Assembly: GCA_019510435.1 (NCBI GenBank)
Contig: JAEKKJ010000020.1
Coordinates: 16,011 to 80,010 of the forward strand
Direction of reading: 5' to 3'
Source: Caulobacterales bacterium
GTDB taxonomy: Bacteria > Pseudomonadota > Alphaproteobacteria > Caulobacterales > Caulobacteraceae
DNA: 64,000 nt
Within the stretch, counting starts at the first letter, position 1. Every line of letters begins with the position of its first letter. The position numbers and the translations under genes were made by a program. The notes under the pieces were generated by a model, which was not told where the DNA came from, searched no databases, and saw only the letters and a list, made by a program, of their open reading frames with translations. Of the stretch, positions 36,006 through 45,264 are shown in pieces.

Positions 36006-37091
36006 ATGGCCGCCGACGGATTCCAGTTCGCGTTCACGCCCGAGATCGAGGCCCTGACCCTTCCTGCGTGGGAGAAGGTCAAGCGGCACGTCACGCCCAT
36101 GGAGTGGCGGCTGCAGGCCCCGCTCATCGCCGAGATCAACCGGCTGAAGCGCGAGAAGAACGCGGTCATCCTGGCGCACAACTACATGACGCCGGAGATC
36201 TTCCACGGCGTCGGCGACTTCGTGGGCGACAGCCTGGCCCTGGCCAAGGAGGCCGCGCGCTGTGACGCCGCGGTGATCGTCCAGGCCGGCGTGCACTTCA
36301 TGGCCGAGACCTCCAAGATCCTCAGCCCGGAAAAGCGCGTCCTAATCCCGGACCTGCGCGCCGGCTGCTCGCTGGCCAGCTCGATCACCGGCGCCGACGT
36401 GCGGCTGATCAAGCAGCGCTACCCCGGCCTGCCGGTGGTCACCTACGTCAACACCACCGCCGACGTGAAGGCCGAGACCGACATCTGCTGCACCAGCGCC
36501 AACGCGGTGCAGGTGGTCGAGGAGGCCGCCCGGCTGTGGGGCGTCGATCGCGTGATCCTGATCCCGGACGAGTTCCTGGCCCGCAACGTGGCCCGCCAGA
36601 CCGACATCGGCATCATCGCCTGGAAGGGCCGCTGCGAGGTGCACGAGCGCTTCAACGCCGCCGACATCCTGGAGCTGAAGGCCGCCTATCCCGACGCCGA
36701 GGTCCTGGCCCACCCCGAGTGCCCGGCCGAGGTGCTGGAGGTCTCGGACTTCGCGGGCTCGACCGCGGCGATGAACGACTATGTGCTGAAGCGCAAACCC
36801 AAGCGGGTGGTGCTGATCACCGAGTGCTCCATGGCCGACAACGTGGCGGCCGACGCAGTGGACACCGAGTTCGTACGGCCCTGCAACCTCTGCCCGCACA
36901 TGAAGCGGATCAGCCTGGAGAACATCTACGAGGCCCTGGTCCACGACCGCTACGAGGTGACGGTGGACCCGGCCATCGCCGAGCGCGCGCGGCTGGCGGT
37001 CCAGCGGATGGTCGACCTGCCGCCGCCGGCCAAGCCGGCCCGCTACGACCTGGTCAAGGCGCGCCATCACGTGGACGTGGAGCTGATCTGA
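36006..37091 (+). CDS. nadA: Quinolinate synthase
   Basis: A 361-residue iron-sulfur enzyme that condenses iminoaspartate with dihydroxyacetone phosphate to quinolinate in de novo NAD synthesis. Recognisable segments: [77 protein letters not shown], and the C-terminal [15 protein letters not shown]. The three cluster cysteines are in these GCSLA, CCTSAN and CNLC regions. An AAGGAGG site precedes the start by five bases. First gene of nadA-nadB-nadC; its stop overlaps the nadB start by one base (TGATG). Confidence 0.97.
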   Translation: MAADGFQFAFTPEIEALTLPAWEKVKRHVTPMEWRLQAPLIAEINRLKREKNAVILAHNYMTPEIFHGVGDFVGDSLALAKEAARCDAAVIVQAGVHFMAETSKILSPEKRVLIPDLRAGCSLASSITGADVRLIKQRYPGLPVVTYVNTTADVKAETDICCTSANAVQVVEEAARLWGVDRVILIPDEFLARNVARQTDIGIIAWKGRCEVHERFNAADILELKAAYPDAEVLAHPECPAEVLEVSDFAGSTAAMNDYVLKRKPKRVVLITECSMADNVAADAVDTEFVRPCNLCPHMKRISLENIYEALVHDRYEVTVDPAIAERARLAVQRMVDLPPPAKPARYDLVKARHHVDVELI

Positions 37092-38614
37092 TGGCCGAGC
37101 GTATCCGCCACGACGGCGTCCTTGTCGTGGGCGCGGGCCTGGCCGGGCTCTCCGCGGCGTTGGCCGCGGCGCCCGCCAAGGTGCTGGTGCTGACCGAAGC
37201 CCCGCTGAACAGTGGCTGCTCGTCGGCCTGGGCGCAAGGCGGCGTCGCCGCGGCCCTGTCGGCGGACGATGCGCCTGCGCTGCATGCCGCCGACACCGAG
37301 GCCGCAGGCGCTGGCCTCGTGGTTCCCGAAGTGGCTCGCCTGCTCGCCGAGGAAGGACCGGAGGCGGTGCGCCTGCTGGCGGCCCTCGGCGCGCCCTTCG
37401 ACCGGCGGCCCGATGGCGGCTTCGCCCAGAGCCTGGAGGCGGCCCACTCGCGGCCGCGCGTCGCCCGGGTGAAGGGCGACCAGGCCGGCCGGGCGATCAT
37501 GGCGGCGGTGACGGTTGCCGCGCTCGCTGCGCCGCACATCCAGGTTCGGCCCGGCGCCAAGCTCGTGGGCCTGCTGCGCGATGCGGCCGGCCGCATCGGC
37601 GGCGTCGTGGCGCGGATCGACGGCCAGCCGGTGGAGATCGCCGCCCGCGCCGTGATCCTGGCCACCGGCGGCGTCGGCGGCCTCTACGCCGTCACCACCA
37701 CGCCCGCGGAGCTGCGGGGCGACGGCCTGGGTCTGGCGGCCTTGGCCGGGGCGGTGATCGCCGACCCCGAGTTCGTGCAGTTCCACCCCACCGCGATCGA
37801 CATCGGCCGCGACCCGGCGCCGCTCGCCACCGAGGCCCTGCGCGGCGAAGGCGCGGTGCTGGTGAACGCCGAAGGCCAGCGGTTCATGGCGGCCTACCAC
37901 CCCGCCGCCGAGCTTGCCCCGCGCGACGTGGTGGCCCGCGCCATCCATGCGGAGCGCCAGGCCGGCCGCGGCGCCTTCCTCGATGCGCGCCAGGCCGTGG
38001 GCGCCCACTTCCCGGACGAGTTCCCGGCCGTCTTCGCCGCCTGCCTGGGGGGCGGCGTGGATCCTCGCACCCAGCCGATCCCGGTCGCCCCGGCCTGCCA
38101 CTACCACATGGGCGGCATCGCCACGGACGATCAGGGCCGCACCACCCTGCCCGGGCTCTATGCGGCGGGCGAGTGCGCCTCCACCGGCGTGCATGGGGCC
38201 AACCGGCTGGCGTCCAACTCGCTGCTGGAGGCCGCGGTGTTCGGCGCCCGCGCCGGCCGCGCCGCGTCTCTGGAAGAGGACCTGGCTACGGCCGGCCTGC
38301 AGGCCGTCGCCGCTGCCGACCTGCCCGGGCCGGCGCTCCAGGCCCTGCGCCAGGCCATGAGCCGCGACGCCGGTGTGGTGCGCGACGCCGCCGGGCTGAC
38401 GCGGCTTATCGACCTGATCGACGCCCTGGAGGCCGCCCACGGCCGCAGCGCGCCCCTGGTGGCCGCCCGCTTCGTGGCCGCCGCCGCCCTGGCGCGGCGC
38501 GAGAGCCGCGGCGGGCACTTCCGCGCGGACTTCCCGGGCGCCCTGCCGCCGGCGCGCAGCTTCCTGACCCTGGCCGAGGTCGAGCGCCCCGGCCTGAAGT
38601 ACGCCGCCGAATGA
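37091..38614 (+). CDS. nadB: L-aspartate oxidase
   Basis: A 507-residue FAD enzyme that oxidises aspartate to iminoaspartate for NadA. The N-terminal FAD site is [18 protein letters not shown]. Typical family motifs include [62 protein letters not shown] and [13 protein letters not shown], followed by [25 protein letters not shown]. The C-terminal helical domain has [24 protein letters not shown]. The ATG at 37091 is coupled to nadA; its stop overlaps nadC as ATGA. Confidence 0.96.
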   Translation: MAERIRHDGVLVVGAGLAGLSAALAAAPAKVLVLTEAPLNSGCSSAWAQGGVAAALSADDAPALHAADTEAAGAGLVVPEVARLLAEEGPEAVRLLAALGAPFDRRPDGGFAQSLEAAHSRPRVARVKGDQAGRAIMAAVTVAALAAPHIQVRPGAKLVGLLRDAAGRIGGVVARIDGQPVEIAARAVILATGGVGGLYAVTTTPAELRGDGLGLAALAGAVIADPEFVQFHPTAIDIGRDPAPLATEALRGEGAVLVNAEGQRFMAAYHPAAELAPRDVVARAIHAERQAGRGAFLDARQAVGAHFPDEFPAVFAACLGGGVDPRTQPIPVAPACHYHMGGIATDDQGRTTLPGLYAAGECASTGVHGANRLASNSLLEAAVFGARAGRAASLEEDLATAGLQAVAAADLPGPALQALRQAMSRDAGVVRDAAGLTRLIDLIDALEAAHGRSAPLVAARFVAAAALARRESRGGHFRADFPGALPPARSFLTLAEVERPGLKYAAE

Positions 38615-39462
38615 TCGAACCCCTGCCCGACCTCCTGGTCGCCCCGATCGTGCGCGCCGCCCTGGCAGAGGACCTGGGCCGCGCCGGCGACATCACGGCC
38701 CTGGCCTGCGTGCCCGCCGACGCGCGGCTCACCGCGGTGTTCTCGGCCCGGCGCGGCGGCGTGGTGGCCGGCCTCGCCTGCGCGCGCCTCGCCTTGGCCG
38801 AGCTCGATCCCACCGCGAGCTTCACCCCGATGGCCGAGGACGGTCAGGTGATCCCGGCGGGCTCGGCCCTCGCCCAGGTGAGCGGCAACGCCCGCGCCAT
38901 CCTCACGGCGGAGCGTACGGCCCTGAACCTGCTGGGCCGGCTCTGCGGCATCGCCACCCTGACCCAGGACTATGTGGACGCCATCGGCGGCACGGGCGCC
39001 AAGATCACCGACACCCGCAAGACCACGCCAGGCCTGCGCGCGCTGGAGAAGTATGCCGTGCGCTGCGGCGGCGGCGTCAACCACCGCTTCGGCCTGGATG
39101 ACGCGATCCTGATCAAGGACAACCACGTGGCCGCCTGCGGCTCGGTGGGCGAGGCGGTGCGGCGCGCCAAGGCCTTCGCCGGCCACCTGGTCAAGGTGGA
39201 GGTCGAGGTGGACAGCCTGGTCCAGCTGCAGGAAGCGCTGGCCCACGATCCGGACGTGATCATGCTGGACAACTTCACCGTCGCCGACCTGCGCGAGGCG
39301 GTCAGCCTGGTCGCCGGCCGGGTGACGCTGGAAGCCTCCGGCGGCGTCACCCTGGAGACCGTGCGCGACATCGCCGAGACCGGCGTGGACGTGATCAGCG
39401 TGGGCGCCCTCACCCACTCCGCCAAGGTGCTGGACATCGGCCTGGACGCCCTCAGCAACTGA
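38611..39462 (+). CDS. nadC: Nicotinate-nucleotide pyrophosphorylase (carboxylating)
   Basis: A 283-residue quinolinate phosphoribosyltransferase that makes nicotinate mononucleotide. The motif [41 protein letters not shown] is unmistakable, followed by [18 protein letters not shown] and [12 protein letters not shown]. The start at ATG 38611 overlaps the nadB stop by four bases, completing the nadABC operon, presumably under the two upstream palindromes. Length is normal. Confidence 0.97.
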   Translation: MIEPLPDLLVAPIVRAALAEDLGRAGDITALACVPADARLTAVFSARRGGVVAGLACARLALAELDPTASFTPMAEDGQVIPAGSALAQVSGNARAILTAERTALNLLGRLCGIATLTQDYVDAIGGTGAKITDTRKTTPGLRALEKYAVRCGGGVNHRFGLDDAILIKDNHVAACGSVGEAVRRAKAFAGHLVKVEVEVDSLVQLQEALAHDPDVIMLDNFTVADLREAVSLVAGRVTLEASGGVTLETVRDIAETGVDVISVGALTHSAKVLDIGLDALSN

Positions 39463-39539
39463 GGCGCCGCGGGCAACTAGACGCGACCGGCAACTAATCG
39501 GCCCGCCCTGGGTTCACCTCCCTCAAGGAGGACCCTCAC

Positions 39540-39752
39540 ATGGCGTCGAAAGCTCCCCCGATCCCCCCCGAACAGCGCGCGCATCCCGGCGACAAGCCGG
39601 ACGTGGAAGGCGCCGACATCGGCCGCCGCGACCGCACCACCGGCGACCAGTCCGAGCAGCCGGGCGACAGCGACATCAACCTCAAGGAACAGGGTCGCCA
39701 CGGCAACATCAACCAGAACACCCACCACCAGGGCTACCAGCAGGACCGCTGA
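39540..39752 (+). CDS. Small hydrophilic hypothetical protein
   Basis: A 70-residue Gln/Asp/Gly/His-rich, disordered protein: DKPDVEGADIGRRDRTTGDQSEQPGDSDINLKEQGRHGNINQNTHHQGYQQDR. An AAGGAGGA site precedes it by seven or so bases. No signal peptide or membrane segment. It starts a pair with the next gene and could be a stress-related hydrophilin, but this rests only on composition. Confidence 0.7.
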   Translation: MASKAPPIPPEQRAHPGDKPDVEGADIGRRDRTTGDQSEQPGDSDINLKEQGRHGNINQNTHHQGYQQDR

Positions 39753-39753
39753 C

Positions 39754-39984
39754 ATGCCGGACAAGCACCCGAACACCGAACGCTGGGGCGGCCCCGGCGC
39801 GAGCCACGAAGACCGCACCGAGCGGCCGCCGAAGCGCCGCGACCCGCGCGCCCCGGGCGAGCCCACCAACACGCCCTTCAGCCACGTGTCCGGCGGCGGC
39901 GGCGAACGCGACCGCCACCACGGCCACGACGCCAAGGCCAAGCGCGACACCGAGGAGAACAGCGTCCAACGGGCCAAGCCGTAA
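39754..39984 (+). CDS. Small hydrophilic hypothetical protein
   Basis: A 76-residue His/Arg/Asp/Gly-rich, disordered protein (ERDRHHGHDAKAKRDTEENSVQ) starting one base after the previous stop codon. It looks like a second small stress-type hydrophilic protein co-transcribed with the gene before. No known domain is seen. Confidence 0.65.
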   Translation: MPDKHPNTERWGGPGASHEDRTERPPKRRDPRAPGEPTNTPFSHVSGGGGERDRHHGHDAKAKRDTEENSVQRAKP

Positions 39985-39994
39985 TTCGGCAGCC

Positions 39995-41005
39995 CTACGC
40001 CCGCCCGATCCCGGCGTAGCCGCGGACGCTCATTGGCGCGAAATGGGCGCGGTAGTCGGCCGGGGTCATGCCGGTGCTGCGCTTGAAGAGGGCGCGGAAG
40101 AACGCCACGTCGTCGTAGCCGACCTCCACGCTGATCTGCTGCACCGGCTTGGCGTCGCGTTCCAGCATGGCCTTGGCCGCCTCGACCCGCAGGGCCTGCA
40201 GGTAGGCGCCCGGCAGGCGGCCGGTGGCGGCCTTGAAGTGGCGCACGAAGGTCTTGGGCGCAAGGCCCGCGCGCTCGGCCAGGTCCTGGGTGGTCAGCTC
40301 CTCGCGGAAAGCCCCCTGCAGATAGGTCTCCACCTCGCGGATGCGCGCGTCCTCGTGCGGGCGCGAGACCGGCAGCATGGCGTAGCCGCTCTGGCTCAGC
40401 CGCGGCATCGGCAGCAGCAGCGACTTGGCGGTCTGCACCGCCACCTCGTGGCCGCACAGCTTCTCCACCAGGTAGAGGCTGAGATCCATGGCCGCGTAGA
40501 GGCCGCCCGAGCACAGCAGCCGCGAGTCCTCGGTCACGAACAGCTCCGGCCGCCAGCAGACGCGCGGATAGCGGGCCGCCAACCCATCGGCCACCGCCCA
40601 GTGGGTGGTGGCGAGCCGGCCATCCAGCAGCCCAGCCTCGGCCAGGTAGGCCGCGCCCATGCAGACCCCGGCCACATAGGCGCCCTCGGCGTGCCGCTGC
40701 CGCAGCCAGGGCAGGAGCGCCCCATGCTGCGACAGCTTCAGGTCCAGGTTCAGGCCCGAGGTCGGCACCACCACGATGTCGCTGCGCGTCACCGCCTCGA
40801 TCGGCGCGTGGGGGGCAAGGCCCACGCCCTGCGGATTGCGCACGGGCGCGCCGTCCAACGACACCGTCGTCACCCGGAACGCCGGCTCGGCGGGTCGCCC
40901 GTGCAGGTCGTTCCACAGCGCGCCGGCGGCGTGGAAGATCTCCACCGGCACGATCGCCGTGGAGGACAGGCCGTCCTCCAGCAGCACCACGGTCACGTCG
41001 AGCAC
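39995..41005 (-). CDS. GlxA-type AraC-family transcriptional regulator
   Basis: A 336-residue regulator with an N-terminal DJ-1/PfpI (GlxA) domain and a C-terminal AraC-type DNA-binding domain. The DJ-1 nucleophile elbow is GVCMGAAYLAEAGLLDGRLATTHW. AraC helices appear near the end: LTTQDLAERAGLAPKTFVRHFKAATG and QISVEVGYDDVAFFRALFKRSTGMTPADYRAHF. Such regulators control genes for nitrogen- or isocyanide-type compounds. A DUF4242 gene lies 52 bases upstream on the same strand, perhaps a target. Confidence 0.92.
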   Translation of the reverse strand: MLDVTVVLLEDGLSSTAIVPVEIFHAAGALWNDLHGRPAEPAFRVTTVSLDGAPVRNPQGVGLAPHAPIEAVTRSDIVVVPTSGLNLDLKLSQHGALLPWLRQRHAEGAYVAGVCMGAAYLAEAGLLDGRLATTHWAVADGLAARYPRVCWRPELFVTEDSRLLCSGGLYAAMDLSLYLVEKLCGHEVAVQTAKSLLLPMPRLSQSGYAMLPVSRPHEDARIREVETYLQGAFREELTTQDLAERAGLAPKTFVRHFKAATGRLPGAYLQALRVEAAKAMLERDAKPVQQISVEVGYDDVAFFRALFKRSTGMTPADYRAHFAPMSVRGYAGIGRA

Positions 41006-41057
41006 CAGCGTCCCTCCGTCCTGCCCGGAACGCCTACGCCAAAGCCGCGCCGCTGTC

Positions 41058-41330
41058 TCAATTGGCGGTGGCGGGATCGATCACGCCGCTGATCTCGGTG
41101 ATCTTGGTGGCGGGGAAGCCGCTCAGCCGGGCATGCTCGCGGATCACGTCCTCGTCCTCGGCCAGGTAGACGCAGAAGGTCTTGTCGCCGGTGACGTAGG
41201 ACTGCTGCCACTGCACCTTGGGCCCCAGCTGGCAGAGCGCCGCATTCGAGGTCGCCGCCGCGCCCTTCAGCTGGCCGCCGTCCATCTGGCCGACGCCGGG
41301 GATGTCGCGCTCGATCATGTACTTCTTCAT
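41058..41330 (-). CDS. DUF4242 family protein
   Basis: A 90-residue protein of the DUF4242 family, small alpha/beta proteins sometimes called nickel-binding. It begins MKKYMIERDIPGVGQM, with VQWQQSYVTGDKTFCVYLAEDEDVIREHARLSGFP following, matching the family's CVY...E...REHA pattern. Start at the ATG 41330, with GGGAGA upstream; longer frame upstream is not needed. It may be regulated by the GlxA-type regulator downstream. Confidence 0.82.
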   Translation of the reverse strand: MKKYMIERDIPGVGQMDGGQLKGAAATSNAALCQLGPKVQWQQSYVTGDKTFCVYLAEDEDVIREHARLSGFPATKITEISGVIDPATAN

Positions 41331-41487
41331 CGGAAGGTCTCCCTTGTTGTCCCGCAGACCCTGCGCCGTCCGGGACACGCGGGTAAGGCGGCGATCCGGA
41401 CAATGAAGCGGGGCGATAGCGCCGCGGGGCGGCGGCAATGCGCGGGCGGCATTAGGCGCCGGCGCCGCGAGGGGCTATCTGCAGCCC

Positions 41488-42027
41488 ATGCTCAAGCTCG
41501 CACCCACGGCCCTCCTGCTCGCCATCCTCGCCACGGGCGCCCAGGCGCAGCCCGCCGGGGGCGCCTTCCCCAAGACGATCCCGACCGCTGGCGGCGAGGT
41601 GGTGATCCCGACGGATCGGGCGCAGGCGGCCTACGACCAGATCCACTATGCGCCGGCGCGGCGGGCCGGGGACTATCTCTACATCTCCGGCGTGATCGCG
41701 GGTCCGCGGGCGGGCGAAGGGCGCGACGCCGCGGCGTTCAAGGACCAGGCGCGCCGGGCTTTCCGGACCATCGAGGCCACGCTGAAGGCGGAGGGCCTGA
41801 CCTTCGCGGACGTGACGATGATCAACAGCTTCCACGTCTGGAACGGCCCCGGCTTCACCGGCAGCCGCGAGGAGCAGTTCGCGACCTTCAGCGCGGCGAA
41901 GGACGAGTTCATGCCCGCGCCGCATCCGGCCTGGACCGCCGTCGGGACCACCGGCCTCCTGGCTCCGGACGGCGTGGTGGAGATCCAGATGATCGCCTAT
42001 GCGCCGAAGCGCGGAGGCCGCCGTTAG
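41488..42027 (+). CDS. Exported RidA-family protein
   Basis: A 179-residue protein with an N-terminal signal peptide (MLKLAPTALLLAILATGAQAQ) and a YjgF/YER057c/UK114 (RidA) domain: GDYLYISGVIA, AFRTIEATLKAEGLTFADV and MINSFHVWNGPG. The last segment reads PAWTAVGTTGLLAPDGVVEIQMIAYAP, where the canonical Arg-x-Ala-Val-x-V pattern is replaced by Thr-Ala-Val-Gly-Thr, so deaminase activity is doubtful. Exported RidA homologues are less usual than cytosolic ones. Its stop overlaps the convergent DJ-1 gene by four bases. Confidence 0.88.
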   Translation: MLKLAPTALLLAILATGAQAQPAGGAFPKTIPTAGGEVVIPTDRAQAAYDQIHYAPARRAGDYLYISGVIAGPRAGEGRDAAAFKDQARRAFRTIEATLKAEGLTFADVTMINSFHVWNGPGFTGSREEQFATFSAAKDEFMPAPHPAWTAVGTTGLLAPDGVVEIQMIAYAPKRGGRR

Positions 42028-42710
42028 GCCGGCGTCAGCCGGGCGGCCGCCGCCTCCACCGCCGCACGCCGGCTCTCGGCCATCGGGCCCATGCGGGCGC
42101 GCACCTGGGCCAGCACCTGCGGCGGCGCGAGCTCCGGCCGGCCAGCGTTGAACGGCGGCGCGGGGGCGTATTCCAGGCCCAGCTGGATCGACTGGGCGTA
42201 GGCCTCGCCCGCCAGCTCGGCCAGCAGCACCAGGGCGAAGTCGATCCCTGCAGTGACGCCGCCGCCGGTGATCGCGTTGCCGTCGCGCTCGACCCGCGCT
42301 TCGCTGACGATCGCGCCGAACGGCTTCAGGAAGTCCCGCCAGGCCCAGTGGCAGGCCGCGCGGCGCCCGGTCAGGAACCCGGCCGCCGCCAGGATCAGCG
42401 AGCCGGTGCAGACCGAGGTCAGGTACGTCGCGCCGGCGCCCAGCCGCCGGATCTGGGCCATGAAGGCCTCGTCCAGCATGGCGTCGGCCGTCCCAAGGCC
42501 GCCGGGGACCAGCAGCACGTCGCACCGTTCGACCTTGGCGAGGTCCGCCAGGCCGGCGAACCGCAGCCCCTCGGCCTCGATGTCCTGAGCGCCGAGCGAG
42601 GCCACCACCACGTCTGCGTTTGGCGTACGCACCAGCACCTGGTGCGGCCCCGTGAAGTCGAGGTGCGTGACGCCCGGATAGAGGGCGATGACGATCTGGG
42701 TGCGCGACAT
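42024..42710 (-). CDS. DJ-1/PfpI-family protein, isocyanide-hydratase-like
   Basis: A 228-residue protein of the DJ-1/PfpI superfamily close to isonitrile (isocyanide) hydratase. The start at 42710 opens MSRTQIVIALYPGVTHLDFTGPHQVL, the family's N-terminal Asp-x-x-Gly-Pro pattern. The nucleophile Cys is in YLTSVCTGSLILAAAGFLTGRRAACHWAW. AGIDFALVLLAELAG follows. GGAGGG is six bases before the ATG. Divergent from an AraC/GlxA regulator, the usual control arrangement. Confidence 0.88.
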   Translation of the reverse strand: MSRTQIVIALYPGVTHLDFTGPHQVLVRTPNADVVVASLGAQDIEAEGLRFAGLADLAKVERCDVLLVPGGLGTADAMLDEAFMAQIRRLGAGATYLTSVCTGSLILAAAGFLTGRRAACHWAWRDFLKPFGAIVSEARVERDGNAITGGGVTAGIDFALVLLAELAGEAYAQSIQLGLEYAPAPPFNAGRPELAPPQVLAQVRARMGPMAESRRAAVEAAAARLTPA

Positions 42711-42792
42711 GGGGGGCCCTCCGGGGATTGACGCCGGCAGGCTAGGCGCGCCACGGTCTGGCTGGAATGCCATTGTTCCCACGGATCCTGCC

Positions 42793-43728
42793 ATGACCCG
42801 CACCCTCGCGATGGTGATCTTCCCGGGCTTCCAGTTGCTGGACGCCGCCGGCCCCATCGCCGCCTTCGAGATCGCCGAGCGCTATTGCCCGGGGGCCTAT
42901 GCCCTGTCGGTGCTCGCCCCGGGCGGCGGCCAGGTGCGCAGTTCGTCCGGCGTCGCCTTCGCGGCCGAAGCGCTGGCAGACGGTCCGTTCGACACGGTGG
43001 TGATCTCCGGCGGCGACGGCACGCGCGCCCTGCCGCAGCTGGCCGAGATCGTCGCCTGGCTTCGGCGCACGCCGATCCGGCGGCCGGCCAGTGTCTGCTC
43101 CGGCGCCTATCTGCTGGCCGAGGCAGGGCTGCTGGACGGACGCCGCGCCACCACCCACTGGGGCCGCACCGACGACTTCGCGCGGCGCTATCCGAAGGTG
43201 CGGCTCGACGCCGACCGCATCTTCATCCGCGATGGCGAGGTCTGGACCTCGGCCGGGATCTCCGCGGGAATCGACCTGGCGCTGGCCATGGTGGAGGCGG
43301 ACCTGGGGGCCGAGATCGCCCGGCGCGTCGCCCAGCAGCTGGTGGTGCACCAGCGCCGGCCGGGCGGGCAGTCGCAGTTCTCGGCCCTGATCGACCTGGG
43401 CGGCCGCTCGGGCCGCTTCAGTGAGCTGATGGACTGGATGCGCGGCCACCTCGGCGAGCCGCTCACCGTCGAGCGCCTGGCCGAGCAGGCGGCCATGAGC
43501 CCGCGCAACTTCGCCCGCGCCTTCGCCGCCGAGACCGGGACGACGCCGGCCAAGGCGGTCGAGCGCCTGCGCCTGGAGGCGGCCCGCACCGCGGTGGAGA
43601 CCAGCCACGCGCCCATCGACCGGGTGGCCGAGCACGCCGGCTTCGGCGATCCCGAGCGCATGCGCCGCGCCTTCCTGCGCGCCTTCGGCCAGCCGCCCCA
43701 GGCCCTCCGCCGCGCCGCCCGCGCCTAG
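42793..43728 (+). CDS. GlxA-type AraC-family transcriptional regulator
   Basis: A 311-residue regulator made of a DJ-1-like domain (MVIFPGFQLLDAAGPIAAFEIAERY at the start; SVCSGAYLLAEAGLLDGRRATTHWGR holding the Cys) and an AraC DNA-binding domain at the C-terminus (LTVERLAEQAAMSPRNFARAFAAETGTTP, then DRVAEHAGFGDPERMRRAFLRAFGQ). It begins 82 bases from the divergent isocyanide-hydratase-like gene, which it probably regulates. ATG at 42793 is chosen over an earlier frame. Confidence 0.93.
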   Translation: MTRTLAMVIFPGFQLLDAAGPIAAFEIAERYCPGAYALSVLAPGGGQVRSSSGVAFAAEALADGPFDTVVISGGDGTRALPQLAEIVAWLRRTPIRRPASVCSGAYLLAEAGLLDGRRATTHWGRTDDFARRYPKVRLDADRIFIRDGEVWTSAGISAGIDLALAMVEADLGAEIARRVAQQLVVHQRRPGGQSQFSALIDLGGRSGRFSELMDWMRGHLGEPLTVERLAEQAAMSPRNFARAFAAETGTTPAKAVERLRLEAARTAVETSHAPIDRVAEHAGFGDPERMRRAFLRAFGQPPQALRRAARA

Positions 43729-43775
43729 AGCACGATGACGTTTGTCGGAATCGACAAACGTCTGAATCGTGCTCG
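43728..43775. repeat. Long inverted repeat after the GlxA regulator
   Basis: AGCACGAT-GACGTTTGTCG pairs across a short GAAT centre with CGACAAACGTC-TGA-ATCGTGCT, giving a near-perfect hairpin immediately past the stop codon. It can work as a bidirectional terminator but has no T-run. It adjoins a second palindromic element at 43791. Confidence 0.65.
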
Positions 43776-43790
43776 TCGACCAAAAGTGAC

Positions 43791-43838
43791 GAGCCTGTTC
43801 TTCCCGTTTTGATGTTCCATCACAACGGGACAGGCTCT
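43791..43838. repeat. Palindromic intergenic repeat, copy 1
   Basis: A 48-base imperfect palindrome with ends GAGCCTG and CAGGCTC. Its inner arms include CCCGTTTTGATG and CATCACAACGGG. A related copy in reverse orientation is at 54980-55027. Both lie at 3' ends of genes and look like REP-type intergenic elements. Confidence 0.75.
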
Positions 43839-44385
43839 AGGCCTTGCTCTCCAGCCGCGCCTTGAGGAGGCGGATCGCCTCGCCCTGGCGCTTGAGCAGC
43901 TCCACGATCTGCTCGTCGCGCAGGGCGTCCAGCTTGTCGTGCAGGTGCATGATCTCCAGCTCGGCGCGCAGGTTGACCACATAGTCGTGCTCGGCGGCCT
44001 CGCGGTCGCGCTGGGCGGCGCGGTTCTGGCTCATCATGATCACCGGGGCCTGGATCGCCGCCAGCATCGACAGCATCAGGTTCAGGAAGATGAAGGGGTA
44101 GGGATCGAAGGTGATCCCCAGCCGCTTGCCGAAGACGTTCCAGATCATCCAGACCACGAGCACGACGGCAAAGGCGATGATGAAGCCCCAGGAGCCGCCG
44201 ACCGCGGCGACCCTGTCGGCCAGCCGCTGGCCATAGGTGCGGTCGTCCACCTTGGCGTGCGGGCCGAGGCCGGTCGGCGCCTCGTTGGCGATGAGGTCGA
44301 TCACGCTGCGCTGGACCGGCGTCAGCTCCTCATAGGTGCAGGACAGCAACTGCCGGGCCAGGTTGTCACGCGCGTCTTCGGTCAT
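43837..44385 (-). CDS. DUF1003 membrane protein
   Basis: A 182-residue membrane protein of the DUF1003 family. Two transmembrane helices are clear, at about 67-84 (FIIAFAVVLVVWMIWNVFG) and 98-118 (FIFLNLMLSMLAAIQAPVIMMSQNR, with the family's hallmark LNLxLS...QAPxIMMSQNRQ sequence). A charged C-terminal coiled coil (RDREAAEHDYVVNLRAELEIMHLHDKLDALRDEQIVELLKRQGEAIRLL) follows. Function is unknown, although family members have been suggested to be channel-like. Confidence 0.88.
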   Translation of the reverse strand: MTEDARDNLARQLLSCTYEELTPVQRSVIDLIANEAPTGLGPHAKVDDRTYGQRLADRVAAVGGSWGFIIAFAVVLVVWMIWNVFGKRLGITFDPYPFIFLNLMLSMLAAIQAPVIMMSQNRAAQRDREAAEHDYVVNLRAELEIMHLHDKLDALRDEQIVELLKRQGEAIRLLKARLESKA

Positions 44386-44442
44386 CCGTTTGCTCCTCCG
44401 CCGCGCTCGCGGTGTAATCGGGACCTTCAGGGGGACTCAGCC

Positions 44443-45264
44443 ATGGCGGCAAGCGGCAAGGCGCAGGCGGACGGCCGGCGGGCCATCTTCATCACCGGCG
44501 CGGCCAGCGGAATCGGCCTGGCCACCGCCCTGCGCTTCGCGCGCGAGGGGTGGTTCGTGGGGCTGGCCGACATCGACGCCAAGGGCCTGGCCCTGGCGCT
44601 GGAGGCGATCGAGCCGCAGAACGGCTCGACCCACGCCCTGGATGTGCGCCTGCGGTCGGCCTGGAAGCACGAGCTGGCCGCCTTCGCCAGGCTGACCGGC
44701 GGGCGGCTCGACGTGCTGCTGAACAACGCCGGCGTCGCCAAGGGCGGCTACCTGGAGCAGCAGCGGGCCGACGACGTCGACCTGCAGGTGGACGTGAACC
44801 TGAAGGGGGTCCTGAACGGCTGCCAGGCGGCCTTCGAGCTGCTGGCGGCGACGCCCGGCGCGATCCTGGTCAATGTGGCCTCGGTGGCCGGGGTCGTCGC
44901 GCCGCCGCGGATGAGCGTCTACGCCGCCACCAAGTTCGCCGTGCGCGGGCTCTCCGAGGCGCTGGAGGCCGAGTTCGCCCGCGTCGGGGTCGGCGTCCGC
45001 TGCATCATGCCCTGGTTCACCGACACGCCCCTGCTGGACAAGGCTGGCATGTCGGACAACGAGCACCTGCGCGTATCGCTGCGCCAGGAGAAGGTGCCCA
45101 TCTACCCGGTGGAGGCGGTGTCGGACGCCATCTGGGCCGCCGTCACCGGCAAGCCGCAGCTGCACCACCTGGTCGGCGCCCAGGCGCGACAGGTGGGCCT
45201 TTTGGCCCGCCTCGCCCCGAAGCTGGTCAGGAAGCGCCTGCGGACACAGGTTGAAGCCCTGTGA
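44443..45264 (+). CDS. Short-chain dehydrogenase/reductase
   Basis: A 273-residue SDR. The cofactor motif TGAASGIG is at 18-25, NNAG at 94-97, catalytic Ser at about 147, and YxxxK at 160-164 (YAATK). LADIDAKG after beta 2 favours NAD. The C-terminal tail (PQLHHLVGAQARQVGLLARLAPKLVRKRL) is longer and basic, as in lipid/retinol-type SDRs. ATG at 44443. The last 38 bases overlap the 3' end of the convergent SleB gene. Substrate unknown. Confidence 0.92.
   Translation: MAASGKAQADGRRAIFITGAASGIGLATALRFAREGWFVGLADIDAKGLALALEAIEPQNGSTHALDVRLRSAWKHELAAFARLTGGRLDVLLNNAGVAKGGYLEQQRADDVDLQVDVNLKGVLNGCQAAFELLAATPGAILVNVASVAGVVAPPRMSVYAATKFAVRGLSEALEAEFARVGVGVRCIMPWFTDTPLLDKAGMSDNEHLRVSLRQEKVPIYPVEAVSDAIWAAVTGKPQLHHLVGAQARQVGLLARLAPKLVRKRLRTQVEAL

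Noticed and set aside
43939..44442. N-terminal extension of the SDR at 44443
   Set aside because: It would run antisense through the DUF1003 gene; the ATG at 44443 begins the canonical SDR N-terminus.
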